A DNA stretch of 64,000 nucleotides. Origin: a bacterium (GTDB taxonomy: Bacteria > Spirochaetota > Leptospiria > Leptospirales > Leptonemataceae). The notes beneath the pieces are model-generated. The model was not told the DNA's origin. It saw only the letters and a list, made by a program, of their open reading frames with translations, and searched no databases. The stretch covers positions 496,001 to 560,000 of the forward strand of contig JANSYA010000002.1 in assembly GCA_024742665.1 (NCBI GenBank), read 5' to 3'. The translations under genes were made by a program, and so were the position numbers. Shown piece by piece: positions 7,707-16,440 of the stretch; within the stretch, counting starts at the first letter, position 1, and every line of letters begins with the position of its first letter.

Positions 7707-8972
7707 ATGCTGCGACTTATTCACTGCGCGGACCTGCACCTCTCGGAACGCGAGCGGGAATACTGCCTGGCCGTCTTCGAAGAAATCATCGATCAGGCGA
7801 ACCGGCGCGACGTTGCGGCCGTTTTAATTTCCGGCGATTTTTTCGATACCTACGCGGACGCCGAAGCTCTCCGGGGCGAAGTGCGCGAAATCGCCGCGAA
7901 GTTCTCGGGCGAGATTCTGTACATCCCCGGCAACCACGAAGAACTCCAGTCGGGGGTCGCCCGAAAATCAAAATCCGAAACGAAATCGGGATCAAAAGCG
8001 AAGCCGAAGGCCAAATCGAAAAGCGCTTCGCCCGGGGGCGATTCGCAGCTGCATCCGATCGAAGTGCTGGACCTCTCGCCGATCACCGTCATCCACCATG
8101 CCCCCTGCACCTTCCTGGAACGTATGTACACCGACGTGGCGGTGGAGATCGTGGCCATCCCCCACCAGGCGCAGTACGGCGACTATCAGAGCTGGAATAT
8201 TCCGGCCAAACGCGCGCCCCTCCGATTGGCCATGGCCCACGGCATTGTAACCGGACTGGCCTACGCCGGCCCGGACGAAGAAGCCGGCGCCGGCATGCTC
8301 GACCCGCTGCTGTTTAATTTTCACAGCGTCGATTATGCGGCGCTTGGCCACATTCACGCCCGCCGCCTGGAACGCCACGGCGGCACCGTGTTCTGCTATC
8401 CCGGCTCGACGCGGGTCTGGCGACGCGGCGAAAGCGGCGAACGCGGTTTCGCGCTGCTCTCGTACGATCCCCGCACGGCGAGTCTGCAGCCGGAGTTCGT
8501 GCCGGTCGAATGCGCGGGCGTTTATCGCGAGATCGCCGTGCCGCTCAGTTTGACGGCCGACTCGGTCGACTCCGTGGAGCTGCGCGACGACAATGCCTGG
8601 CACACCGAAGACTATGTCGAACTCAGACTGTCCGGCCTGGTCGAAGACGAACGCGCCGTCGCGGATCTGATCGAACAGCTGCGATCGAAATTCGAGAAGA
8701 GCGCCCGGCGCTTTGAAATTCGGCGCGACGACGTGGAAGTGCTGCCTGGCATTAGCAGCGAACCGATGGTGCGCAAATTCCTGGATCTGTGGGAGCAGCG
8801 TGAACCGGTGCTCGCCCACGCCCACGCCGATGAAGCGGGCGAAGGCGCCGCCGCGGATGCGCGCAAAAATCGCGCCCTGCAAATTTACGAACGCGATCGC
8901 GCCGTCTGGTTTCGGTCGCGCGAAATCGCCCTGCTGGAAATCAAACGACTCCTGGACTCCCGGTCCCGTTAA
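7707..8972 (+). CDS. SbcD/YhaO-like DNA repair exonuclease (calcineurin-type metallophosphoesterase)
   Basis: The 421-residue protein carries the ordered two-metal phosphoesterase motifs: D9-L-H11, GDFFD (43-47), GNHE (75-78), MAHG (176-179) and GHIH (214-217). These are the Mre11/SbcD signature, and the enzyme would nick or degrade DNA ends with its ATPase partner. Between GNHE and the next strand, residues ~85-112 are an unusual Lys/Ser-rich low-complexity insert. The C-terminal third (~255-421) would be the capping/ATPase-binding part. The next gene, 12 bases on, encodes the SbcC-type ATPase, so the pair forms one complex. An ATG at 7707 with GGTAGAATGGTG upstream supports the start. Confidence 0.85.
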   Translation: MLRLIHCADLHLSEREREYCLAVFEEIIDQANRRDVAAVLISGDFFDTYADAEALRGEVREIAAKFSGEILYIPGNHEELQSGVARKSKSETKSGSKAKPKAKSKSASPGGDSQLHPIEVLDLSPITVIHHAPCTFLERMYTDVAVEIVAIPHQAQYGDYQSWNIPAKRAPLRLAMAHGIVTGLAYAGPDEEAGAGMLDPLLFNFHSVDYAALGHIHARRLERHGGTVFCYPGSTRVWRRGESGERGFALLSYDPRTASLQPEFVPVECAGVYREIAVPLSLTADSVDSVELRDDNAWHTEDYVELRLSGLVEDERAVADLIEQLRSKFEKSARRFEIRRDDVEVLPGISSEPMVRKFLDLWEQREPVLAHAHADEAGEGAAADARKNRALQIYERDRAVWFRSREIALLEIKRLLDSRSR

Positions 8973-8984
8973 TTCAAACATCGC

Positions 8985-11420
8985 ATGAACTCAAAAAAAT
9001 CTTCGCGTAAAAAATCCGCGCCGGAACTTCCGGGAATCATCGAAAACTCCGCCGAAAGTACGGCAAACGCCGCGCTGGTGCCGCGCCTGGCCCTGACGGA
9101 CTTTGGAAAATTCCGCGATCGCCGCTTCGCCCTGGGCGCCACCACGATCTTCTTCGGGCCGAACGAAGCGGGCAAGACGACGGTCTTCGACGCGCTCTTT
9201 GCGGCGCTCTGCAAACCACGCGCCAATCGCGTGGACGGCAAACGACTGCGCGAGCGCTACGGCGAAGACGCCCTGGCGGTCTTCGAACCGGAAAGCGCGG
9301 CGAAGCGGCTGCCCGCCGTTACGGAAGAAGAGTTCATGAATCTCTACGCCGTGCGCGCCGGCGATATCCGCGTGGAAATCACCGCGCGTTCCAGCTGGAT
9401 GGATCGCGTAAAATCGCGCTTGTTTTCCGGCGACCTGGATCCGGCCGCCGTCGCGCGCAATCTCGCGGTGCTTGCTTCCGACGACGGCAAGCGCGTACAC
9501 AACAAAGAGCTCAAGAAATTCTATTCGGAGCTGGCGCGCTGCGAGCAGGAGCTCGCCGAGAAAAACGACGAGCAGCAACGCCTGCGCCAGCGCGAAAAAG
9601 AAATCGAGCAGGCCGGCGCACGCCTCGAAGCGACGCGGGATGAAATTCAAAGCGCCCGGGAACGCCTGGAGGAATTCGAAAACGAAGCCCGTCACGAAGA
9701 ACGCATTCGCGAACGGGACGTCTGGAATCGGCGGCTGAAGCTGCTGAAAGATCACGAACAGGCCGGCCAGCGAGTCGAAAGCCTCGCGCTCTACGCCGTC
9801 GACGAACTGCCCGCTCTGGATGCTTTACAGAACGAATTGCAAAAATCCCACGAAGGCGTGCTGGCCTGCGCGAGCCGCGTCGAACACCAGGCCCGGGAGC
9901 TGGAGCAGGCCCGCGCCGCTCTGGAAGATTCAGAAGCCCGGGAGCCCCTGGCCCGCCGCAAACGCAGCGAAGCCGATCACTGTCTGGATCGCATGCAGCG
10001 CACTGCGACGAATAGCTATATCAAAACGGTGACGCGCTGGAATACGGGCCGCCTGATCGCCGCCGCGATCGGGGCGGTGCTCGGTGGCTGCGCTGGATTT
10101 TTCGGAGTGGCGGCTCTGATGCCCGGAGCCGAATCCCTGGCCGCCGCCGTGCCCGCCGGGATTCTCGGCGCCCTGCTCCTCGGCGCTCCGTTGATCTGGG
10201 CGGCGCGTTCCGTCGCGCAAATTCCAGACGACAGCGCCCGGCGCGGGCTTCTGTCGGGAATCAAAGACGACTGGCGCTCCCGCCTGGGCGAAGAGTTCCC
10301 CCCGGTAGAAAGTCTGGAAGCCGCCGCCGAGGCCTTAACCCGTTTTCGCCTGGATGCGGAAGCGCTGCAAAAGCAAATCGATGCGGAAAACGAACGCGTG
10401 CGCGAACTGAAGAACGCCCTCGCCGAGACCCAGAGTGAACGCGAGGCCGCCGTCAATCGCCACCGGGCCAGGGAAGTGGAAATCAGCAACTGGCTGCGGG
10501 ATCGCAAAGTCGAAGACCGCGCCGGCTATGTGCTCAAATGCGACGAGCGCCGCCGCCGTTTAGAAGAACAGGAGCGCCTGGCAAACGAAATCGCCCGGAT
10601 GATTGAGCAGGGCGCGGCTCCGGACGCCGAAGCGCTGCAACTGGAGTGCGAACGGCGACTCAAAGCCCTCGATGAAGACGGCGTGCCCGCCCATGGCAAA
10701 ACCGAAACGGAATTTCGCGGTCTACAAAACGAAATCTCACGAACCAGAATGCGACTCGACCAGTTGAACCGAGAGGAACGCGAACTCGGCGAAAAACGCG
10801 CGGGGGACTCCGGCGAACTACGCGGCGCGCTTCAGCGACTGACCGCCGAGCTGGGCGGCCTGGAACAGAGCAGTCTGCGCCTGAAGGCCGACATCGCGGG
10901 GCGCGAACTGGACAAAGACGCGGCGGGCGCGGCCCTGAATATTTTCGAAGATTTGCGCTCCGACAACAACGTGCTGCTGGAGCAGCTGCTCGGCGAGCTC
11001 GGCCAATCGGTGCGCAAGATTTTGCCGGGCGTGGCGAGCATGAGTTTGCAACAAGACGGCGACTTCGCATTGCAAGAGCTGATGATCCCCGATGCCGGCG
11101 GAACAGAACGCCCCATCGATCATCTATCTTCCGGCACGCGCGATTCTTTCGTCTTCGCCGCGCGCATCGCCCTGGCCGGCCACTCCCGGGACGGCGACGA
11201 TCCCGCGATGCTGATTCTGGACGAACCCTTTCTGACGCTTGACGAACCCCGCGAACGCCAGTGCCTGGAGTTCCTGCGCGAATTCCAGCAAGAGCGCGGC
11301 TGGCAGCTGGTCCTGCTGACCAAAGAAGAGCGGCTCCGAGATCTGGCGCGAGAAGTCTTCGGCGAAGCGGCGCTGCTGCATGAACTCAATCGCATCGGCA
11401 GCGAAGACGCCGAAAAATGA
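8985..11420 (+). CDS. SbcC/YhaN-like SMC-family ATPase with two internal hydrophobic segments
   Basis: The 811-residue protein has Walker A GPNEAGKTT (58-66) near the N-terminus. The ABC signature (HLSSGTRDSFVFAARIAL, ~713-730) and Walker B (AMLILDEPF, ~741-749) are near the C-terminus, separated by long Glu/Arg/Gln-rich coiled coil. There is no zinc-hook CxxC at the coil apex. Instead residues ~355-408 hold two hydrophobic stretches (LIAAAIGAVLGGCAGFFGV and AAAVPAGILGALLLGAPLIW). This is characteristic of the YhaN branch and suggests membrane association. It follows the SbcD-like nuclease by 12 bases. The likely job is ATP-driven DNA-end processing at the membrane; substrate unknown. Confidence 0.85.
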   Translation: MNSKKSSRKKSAPELPGIIENSAESTANAALVPRLALTDFGKFRDRRFALGATTIFFGPNEAGKTTVFDALFAALCKPRANRVDGKRLRERYGEDALAVFEPESAAKRLPAVTEEEFMNLYAVRAGDIRVEITARSSWMDRVKSRLFSGDLDPAAVARNLAVLASDDGKRVHNKELKKFYSELARCEQELAEKNDEQQRLRQREKEIEQAGARLEATRDEIQSARERLEEFENEARHEERIRERDVWNRRLKLLKDHEQAGQRVESLALYAVDELPALDALQNELQKSHEGVLACASRVEHQARELEQARAALEDSEAREPLARRKRSEADHCLDRMQRTATNSYIKTVTRWNTGRLIAAAIGAVLGGCAGFFGVAALMPGAESLAAAVPAGILGALLLGAPLIWAARSVAQIPDDSARRGLLSGIKDDWRSRLGEEFPPVESLEAAAEALTRFRLDAEALQKQIDAENERVRELKNALAETQSEREAAVNRHRAREVEISNWLRDRKVEDRAGYVLKCDERRRRLEEQERLANEIARMIEQGAAPDAEALQLECERRLKALDEDGVPAHGKTETEFRGLQNEISRTRMRLDQLNREERELGEKRAGDSGELRGALQRLTAELGGLEQSSLRLKADIAGRELDKDAAGAALNIFEDLRSDNNVLLEQLLGELGQSVRKILPGVASMSLQQDGDFALQELMIPDAGGTERPIDHLSSGTRDSFVFAARIALAGHSRDGDDPAMLILDEPFLTLDEPRERQCLEFLREFQQERGWQLVLLTKEERLRDLAREVFGEAALLHELNRIGSEDAEK

Positions 11421-11458
11421 GCGCTCGCGAAAGCATATATCTGTAATCTACGCCGGCC

Positions 11459-12499
11459 TCAATTCCGAAAGCGCATCCAATCCTGCGCGCTAAATTTCCA
11501 CTCGGGCGTCTGGATTTTCATTTGCTGCGGCTTGCCAGGAGTTTCACCGTCCGCGCCTGGCGATTCCGGAGCCGGCAGTTCTTCCAGCTGATACCAGGGC
11601 GAAGCGCCCGCGGGATTGCGCAAAACGTGCATGTCCTGGGCCGGCATATAGCTCTGAGCCAGTAGAACGTAGCGCGCGCGACGGCCGTCTTCGTCGACTG
11701 TCCGGGCCTCAGCCATGTCGACGGCCAGCACCGCGTGACCCGGGAAGCCGCCCTGAATCAGAAAATCCCCGACGCGCACCTCATCGGAACGGATCGCCAC
11801 GCTTTCCCTGCTCAACGAATAGGTGCCGGCGTACGTGAATAGATTTTGCAAATACGCACGGAAGCCCTCGTAGCCGGCATCAGCCGCCGCCGTCCGGGTC
11901 CAGCGGGTCTTGCGACGCTCACGAACGAGCGGGCGATAGCCCCGGGCCCAGAGATCGTAGCGCGCTTCGCTTTCGTCTGTAAATCGAAAGCGAATACGCT
12001 CGCCCTGATTTCGGGCAAAGAAATATTCGGAACGCAAACGCATAATGGCGTCTGCGCACTGCTGCAGATTTCGCGCGCCCGTATCGATGTCGATCACGGC
12101 GTGGTGCGCGGCCTGATTCGGCTTCACACGACCGTCGTGCAGCAGCACTTCCGGCCGGCCGGGCTTTAAGGGCAGATGCCGCAGCCAGGAGCCGAAGCCG
12201 CCGGCGTCGAGTTTTACGCGACGGGCTCCAGGCGGCGGGGCGATGCGGGCCGCTATGGTGTGTTCCGGGCGATAGTTCAGATCGGGCCAGGCGTAGTCGG
12301 CGGCGGATACCGCATGAGCTGCGGGTCCGGATACGGTCGAGTCCCCGGCGTTTTCGGATATTGAATCGGCGGTTTCACCGTGAGCAAAGCCGGGATCGCT
12401 GCAGCCTGCGTACAACAAAAAAGCGACCGTAACAACGGCCGCTTTGTAGTGGAAGGCCGTCCCGGCGAGGACGGCCTTTCGCTTCTGGAGGAAGCTCAT
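11459..12499 (-). CDS. DUF4846 family lipoprotein
   Basis: About 346 residues. The signal segment KAAVVTVAFLLYAGC gives a relaxed lipobox (YAGC) and a mature Cys, so it is probably an envelope lipoprotein. The body has the DUF4846 landmarks in order: FGSWLRHLPLKP, HHAVIDIDTGARNLQQCADA, IMRLRSEYFFARNQ, FTYAGTYSLSRES, GDFLIQGGFPGHAVLAVDMA and LAQSYMPAQDMHVLRNP. The conserved His in FPGHA and the Cys in QQCADA suggest a catalytic or metal site, but activity is not established. An ATG at 12499 was preferred over the TTG at 12505. A terminator-like structure lies inside the first ~28 codons (see 12417-12478). Upstream on the same strand is the exported protein at 12564. Confidence 0.8.
   Translation of the reverse strand: MSFLQKRKAVLAGTAFHYKAAVVTVAFLLYAGCSDPGFAHGETADSISENAGDSTVSGPAAHAVSAADYAWPDLNYRPEHTIAARIAPPPGARRVKLDAGGFGSWLRHLPLKPGRPEVLLHDGRVKPNQAAHHAVIDIDTGARNLQQCADAIMRLRSEYFFARNQGERIRFRFTDESEARYDLWARGYRPLVRERRKTRWTRTAAADAGYEGFRAYLQNLFTYAGTYSLSRESVAIRSDEVRVGDFLIQGGFPGHAVLAVDMAEARTVDEDGRRARYVLLAQSYMPAQDMHVLRNPAGASPWYQLEELPAPESPGADGETPGKPQQMKIQTPEWKFSAQDWMRFRN
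12417..12478 (-). terminator. Tandem hairpins and T-run inside the DUF4846 signal-peptide codons
   Basis: Read on the minus strand, the first hairpin has perfect 10-bp arms (12469-12478 with 12453-12462, loop of 6). It is followed by a second hairpin, AAAGCGGCCG (12445-12436) with CGGTCGCTTT (12429-12420), loop of 6, one G-U pair. That runs straight into TTTTTT (12422-12417). This is a textbook intrinsic terminator, 86 bases after the stop of the 12564 gene, yet it lies inside the open frame of the next gene. It may end the upstream transcript or act as an attenuator opened by translating ribosomes. Confidence 0.7.
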
Positions 12500-12563
12500 A
12501 GTCAATAGACGAAATATCTTCCGGTGTGTTCCGAAATCCCCCGTCTATTTCTCAAAAAAAATC

Positions 12564-13673
12564 TCAGTTATTGCCTGCGCCGTTATTAGCGCCGTTGTCG
12601 CCGCCCTCTTGCTTGAAGCTCTCGGGTTTGTCGTCGTAATAACGCATGCGAACCACGATATCGACTTCTTCTTCGTAGAGCATGCCCTGCGCGTCGGAAG
12701 TGTCGCGACGATACTCGGCAGGCAGACTCAGATCGAAAGCGGGGTGCAGCTTTTTCGGCAGCACGTACGGGTTTTCAGTCCAGTTCATCTGCACGTCTTC
12801 CAGCTTCGGAACAGTGCGCTCTTCGAAGCCGCCTTTCTCGCTGAAGCCATGCACGTTATGCAAAGCGTAATTATCGAAAGGGTATTTTAGCTGATAGATA
12901 AAGGCCGCATTGACTTTCGCCAGCTGCGCCATGCGAATCGAACCCAGATAAAATTCGATGCGCTTCTTTCGCTGCGCCGGCGTGATCTTCTGGTTCTTCG
13001 TCAGATTGCGATCGACCATCAGCGCGCGCTGACGCGCTTTCTTGGCAAGGCCCAGGTGCTCGTAGCCTTTCTCAACGTTCTTTTCAATACGATACTTGTT
13101 ATAAGCCCAGTGCGCCTCTTTGGCTGCGTAGCGGCGCTGCGTCAGAGGCGCGTCCCGGTCGTTGCCGAAGTCAATGCGCTTGCGTGACTGCGGGCCGTAC
13201 TCGACCTGGATGTCTACGACGGACATATCGTCGGGATCGTTGGGGTTTTTCTTTTCCACGGAATCCCGCAGCATCTGCTCGGTGCGGTCCAGGTAGAACT
13301 GGCTCATGCCTTCGAGCAGGCGCTCAATCCGCACCTGGGTGTCCAGAAATCGGTTGTACGCGTTGAGGTAATTTCCCTCGAAGTAGTAAATCGTGCCTTC
13401 CTGGTAGACGCGCTTGATCTCTTTGAACAGATCCACGCGTTCGCCTTCCTGGAATTTCGCGCCGCCCTCCGGCACCTTATAGCACTCGGGAAAGGGCATG
13501 CAGGGGAAATTGTAGACCAGCGGCTTTACGTGGCGCAGGTACTTCACCAGCTCGATTCGTTTGATCTGTGCTTTTTCCGCGACGCTATAGGCGCCCCCGG
13601 GATGCGGCAGAAACATTACGGACAGCGCGGCAGTCAGGAGCAGGGTCAGAGGTCGAATTCGGAGAATTTTCAT
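12564..13673 (-). CDS. Exported hypothetical protein
   Basis: The 369-residue protein begins with a standard signal peptide (KILRIRPLTLLLTAALSVMF, cleavage probably near GGAYS), so it is periplasmic or exposed. The body is charged and mostly helical with a TPR-like segment (IYYFEGNYLNAYNRFLDTQV). Basic patches include KKARQRALMVDRNLTKNQK. The C-terminus is a low-complexity Gly/Asn tail (GGDNGANNGAGNN). A Cys pair at ~58 and ~64 (FPCMPFPECYK) could form a disulfide. No family was recognised; it looks like a Leptospirales-type conserved protein. The gene is divergent from DUF2225 at 13907 and probably shares the 233-base intergenic promoter region. Confidence 0.75.
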   Translation of the reverse strand: MKILRIRPLTLLLTAALSVMFLPHPGGAYSVAEKAQIKRIELVKYLRHVKPLVYNFPCMPFPECYKVPEGGAKFQEGERVDLFKEIKRVYQEGTIYYFEGNYLNAYNRFLDTQVRIERLLEGMSQFYLDRTEQMLRDSVEKKNPNDPDDMSVVDIQVEYGPQSRKRIDFGNDRDAPLTQRRYAAKEAHWAYNKYRIEKNVEKGYEHLGLAKKARQRALMVDRNLTKNQKITPAQRKKRIEFYLGSIRMAQLAKVNAAFIYQLKYPFDNYALHNVHGFSEKGGFEERTVPKLEDVQMNWTENPYVLPKKLHPAFDLSLPAEYRRDTSDAQGMLYEEEVDIVVRMRYYDDKPESFKQEGGDNGANNGAGNN

Positions 13674-13906
13674 GGCAGTTTGGTCTCGTGCGAAAATATT
13701 GCGAATACCAGAATCGCGCGGACATACGGTCCACGTCCATCAGGCTACATATCCTATCGGAAATAAAAGATAGAAACCTGATTGCCCGCAACGGAATTTT
13801 TGCCAACACTGGCCGTGAAAATCCCGCTCCGGCCCCGATTTGGGACCGGAACCGGGGGCCGCGGCACGGCCCGGAAAGCCGCGAAAGCCCTCAGGAGGAG
13901 CATCCC

Positions 13907-14788
13907 ATGGCCAAAGCCGCGAAAGCCATATCCTACCGATCCAAAAACAAAACCACCTGCCCGGTGTGCCGATTCGAATTCGCCAAGGAAAATCTGCATT
14001 CCGGCGGCGGGCGCCTGATTGCGGGCGCTTTGACCGAAGAATTACGTCGCCTGTACGAGGTGAGCAAGAAATTCGGCCGGGTCTATCCTCTGGCCTACGA
14101 AATGGTCATTTGCCCCCAGTGCCTGTACACCTCGTTCAGCAACGATTTTGAAAAGCTCGATCCGACCGAAGTCGAAGCGCTCAAGAACGCCACTCAGGAG
14201 CGCAAAGCGGGCGCGCATCGCATTGTCGGCCCGGTCGATTTCAACCAGGATCGCAACCTGGTTTCCGGGGCGATTTCCTACGTGCTGGCCATCGACTGCT
14301 ATCAGAAGCGCGACATGAGCTGCGCGCCGACTCCCAAGAAGGCGATCTGTTCGATGCGCGGAGCCTGGCTGTTTTCAGAGCTCGACGAAGAATTCCCCGG
14401 CATGGGCTACGACAATATCGTAGAATTTCTGTACATGAAGGCCGGGACGTACTATGCGCCGACCCTCGAAATTATGAGCAACGGCCGCGAACCCCACGAT
14501 CAATTTATTCCGCTGCTCGGCCCGGACACCGACAAAAACTGGGGCTTCGACGGCGTAATCTATTTGAACGGCTACCTGACCCGCAAGTACCTTGAGCGTC
14601 TGGCTCCGACCAAAGAAAAGAAGATCGAAATTCTCGACCTCTGTAAGCGTCACCTGGGCAAACTGTACGGCATGGGCCGCGCGAGCTCTTCCAAACCCAG
14701 TATCATCATCGACCTGGCAAAAGATCTGTACGAAGCGATCTCTGAACAGCTCGACGAGCTGATGGGCGTGGAATCGCAGTCGGCGTGA
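13907..14788 (+). CDS. DUF2225 family protein
   Basis: 293 residues from the ATG at 13907, which follows a strong ribosome-binding site (TCAGGAGGAG). The frame stays open far upstream to 13568, but that part is low quality and is not counted. The protein contains CPVCRFEF (Cys-x2-Cys) near residue 19 and a second pair, CPQCLYTSF, near residue 68: a probable zinc ribbon, typical of DUF2225. The C-terminal half is helical with ICSMRGAWLFSELDEEFPG. DUF2225 proteins are widespread in spirochaetes and Firmicutes, but their biochemical role is not settled. The stop overlaps the GTG of truA by four bases, so the two are translated together. Confidence 0.85.
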   Translation: MAKAAKAISYRSKNKTTCPVCRFEFAKENLHSGGGRLIAGALTEELRRLYEVSKKFGRVYPLAYEMVICPQCLYTSFSNDFEKLDPTEVEALKNATQERKAGAHRIVGPVDFNQDRNLVSGAISYVLAIDCYQKRDMSCAPTPKKAICSMRGAWLFSELDEEFPGMGYDNIVEFLYMKAGTYYAPTLEIMSNGREPHDQFIPLLGPDTDKNWGFDGVIYLNGYLTRKYLERLAPTKEKKIEILDLCKRHLGKLYGMGRASSSKPSIIIDLAKDLYEAISEQLDELMGVESQSA

Positions 14789-15714
14789 GCCCGAACAAAA
14801 GCGATTCCCAGACCGACGCGAATTCGGATCGCACTCACCTTCACCGCTACGCGCTGCGCGTCGAATACGACGGCAGCAAATTTTCCGGATTCCAGCGCCA
14901 GGCTCCGGGCGTGCCGACCGTGCAGGGAGCGCTCGAAGAGGCGATTCGCGTTTTCGCCCGGGAAGACGTAAATGTTTCCTGCTGCGGTCGCACCGACGCG
15001 GGCGTGCATGCCACGGGCCAAATCGCCGGCATTGCTCTCAGCAAACCTGTATCGGAAATTCGCCGCTTCGTGTACGGCGTGAATGGCATGCTGCCCGACG
15101 CGGTTTCCATTCAGCGCTGCATTCCAGTGCCGGTCGATTTTCATCCCCGGTTTTCATGCGTCGCCCGGGAGTACGAATATCTGATCTGGAACGGCCCCCA
15201 TCGCCCGGTCCACTGGCGGGAACACTCCCTCTGGCTGCGAGACCGGCTGGACCTGGAAATGCTCAACGAACGCTTCGCCGAAATTGTGGGCTATCACGAC
15301 TACGCCGCCTTTACGCGAGCCGAACACAAGGACGAAGGCACGGTGCGATTTCTGAAGCGCATCGACTTTCGGTACGTTCCCGATCCGCTCTCCGGATCGG
15401 ATCGGGAGCTGGTGGCATTCCGGGTGCTGGGCAACGCCTTCCTGCACAATATGATTCGCATTCTGGTCGGCACGGCCCTGGACCTGACCCAGAAGAAGCT
15501 GAGTCTCGACCTGCCAGGCATTCTGGCCAGCCGCGATCGCAAGCTCGCCGGTCGCACAGCCCCGGCCCAGGGTTTGTATTTTCGCGAGGCGTACTATAGA
15601 AGCATTCCCGGCGTCGAAGGCCTGAGCTATCTTGACGATTTTCCGGATTTTCGCCAGGCTCTGCGCGAGGCCAGGGGCGACGCACTCACAGCCCCGCCCC
15701 GGCCGCCTGTTTAA
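14785..15714 (+). CDS. truA: tRNA pseudouridine(38-40) synthase TruA
   Basis: The 309-residue protein has the TruA catalytic motif GRTDAGVHA with the nucleophile Asp71. It also has the N-terminal RYALRVEYDGSKFSGFQRQ strand, the YEYLIWNG segment and LVAFRVLGNAFLHNMIRILV near the C-terminus. TruA isomerises uridines 38-40 in the anticodon arm of many tRNAs. The GTG start overlaps the DUF2225 stop (GTGA). It is slightly longer than the E. coli enzyme (~270) because of a ~18-residue N-terminal extension and a Pro-rich tail. Confidence 0.95.
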   Translation: MSPNKSDSQTDANSDRTHLHRYALRVEYDGSKFSGFQRQAPGVPTVQGALEEAIRVFAREDVNVSCCGRTDAGVHATGQIAGIALSKPVSEIRRFVYGVNGMLPDAVSIQRCIPVPVDFHPRFSCVAREYEYLIWNGPHRPVHWREHSLWLRDRLDLEMLNERFAEIVGYHDYAAFTRAEHKDEGTVRFLKRIDFRYVPDPLSGSDRELVAFRVLGNAFLHNMIRILVGTALDLTQKKLSLDLPGILASRDRKLAGRTAPAQGLYFREAYYRSIPGVEGLSYLDDFPDFRQALREARGDALTAPPRPPV

Positions 15715-15801
15715 ATTCTTGAATGCGACGGCCCCTCCCTTTCCCTGACAAAATACCGGGCCAAATCGGCCAATCTCGCGGTCCCGGCCGCAAGCATCTC
15801 T

Positions 15802-16428
15802 GTGAAATACCTTTTTACTATACTAACGGTCGGCATGGTCCTCAGCACACTGGCTGCGAGCGATCTTTCCGCCCAGGACCGCCCCTCTCGTCTGCGCCAT
15901 GAATTCGGCCTCTGGGTCGGAGCCTCCAATCCGATGCCGGGCACGCGCGTCGACGAGATCCTGGACGCCAACGTGGGCGCCGGCGGATTTTATCGCATCA
16001 ACTGGCCGTGGGTGCTCTACACCGAATTCGGTTTCTCCTGGAGTCAGTACTTTTCACGCACGACGCAGCAGTTGACGGTCGCCCCGGTATACGCGGCGCT
16101 CGCATACGAACTGCCGATTGATTTTAAAGTGCAGAGTTTTATCAAACTCGGCGGCGGCGGCGCGTGGCTGGAAGTTCGACCGGCGAACCGCAGCGGCTGG
16201 GATCCCCTGCTGTACGCGGGACTGGAATTTTCGCTGGCCGCCAGTCGGCGCCTGCGCGTCGGACTGCGCCTCGACTATAACCTCGTGTACGAAAAGCATC
16301 TCGACCCGCCCCAGGACGAACTCTTCCTGCTCGGCACGACCGACCCGCGCTTCTTAGAGGCCGAAATCTACGAAGTAGACAACGGACACTTCTTTCACTT
16401 CGGCCTCTTCGTTTCGTACGCTTTCTAA
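15802..16428 (+). CDS. Small outer-membrane beta-barrel protein
   Basis: The 208-residue protein has a signal peptide (YLFTILTVGMVLSTLAASD, cleavage near LSAQ). Alternating amphipathic strands follow, such as LRHEFGLWVGASN, WVLYTEFGFSWSQYF and RLRVGLRLDYNLVYE. It ends in FFHFGLFVSYAF, whose terminal Phe is the outer-membrane assembly signal. It has the size of an 8-stranded barrel. Start is GTG 15802; no strong ribosome-binding site is seen. Twelve bases separate it from the lipoprotein gene at 16441, which has its own AGGAAAT site, so the two are probably an operon. Confidence 0.8.
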   Translation: MKYLFTILTVGMVLSTLAASDLSAQDRPSRLRHEFGLWVGASNPMPGTRVDEILDANVGAGGFYRINWPWVLYTEFGFSWSQYFSRTTQQLTVAPVYAALAYELPIDFKVQSFIKLGGGGAWLEVRPANRSGWDPLLYAGLEFSLAASRRLRVGLRLDYNLVYEKHLDPPQDELFLLGTTDPRFLEAEIYEVDNGHFFHFGLFVSYAF

Positions 16429-16440
16429 CAGGAAATCTTC

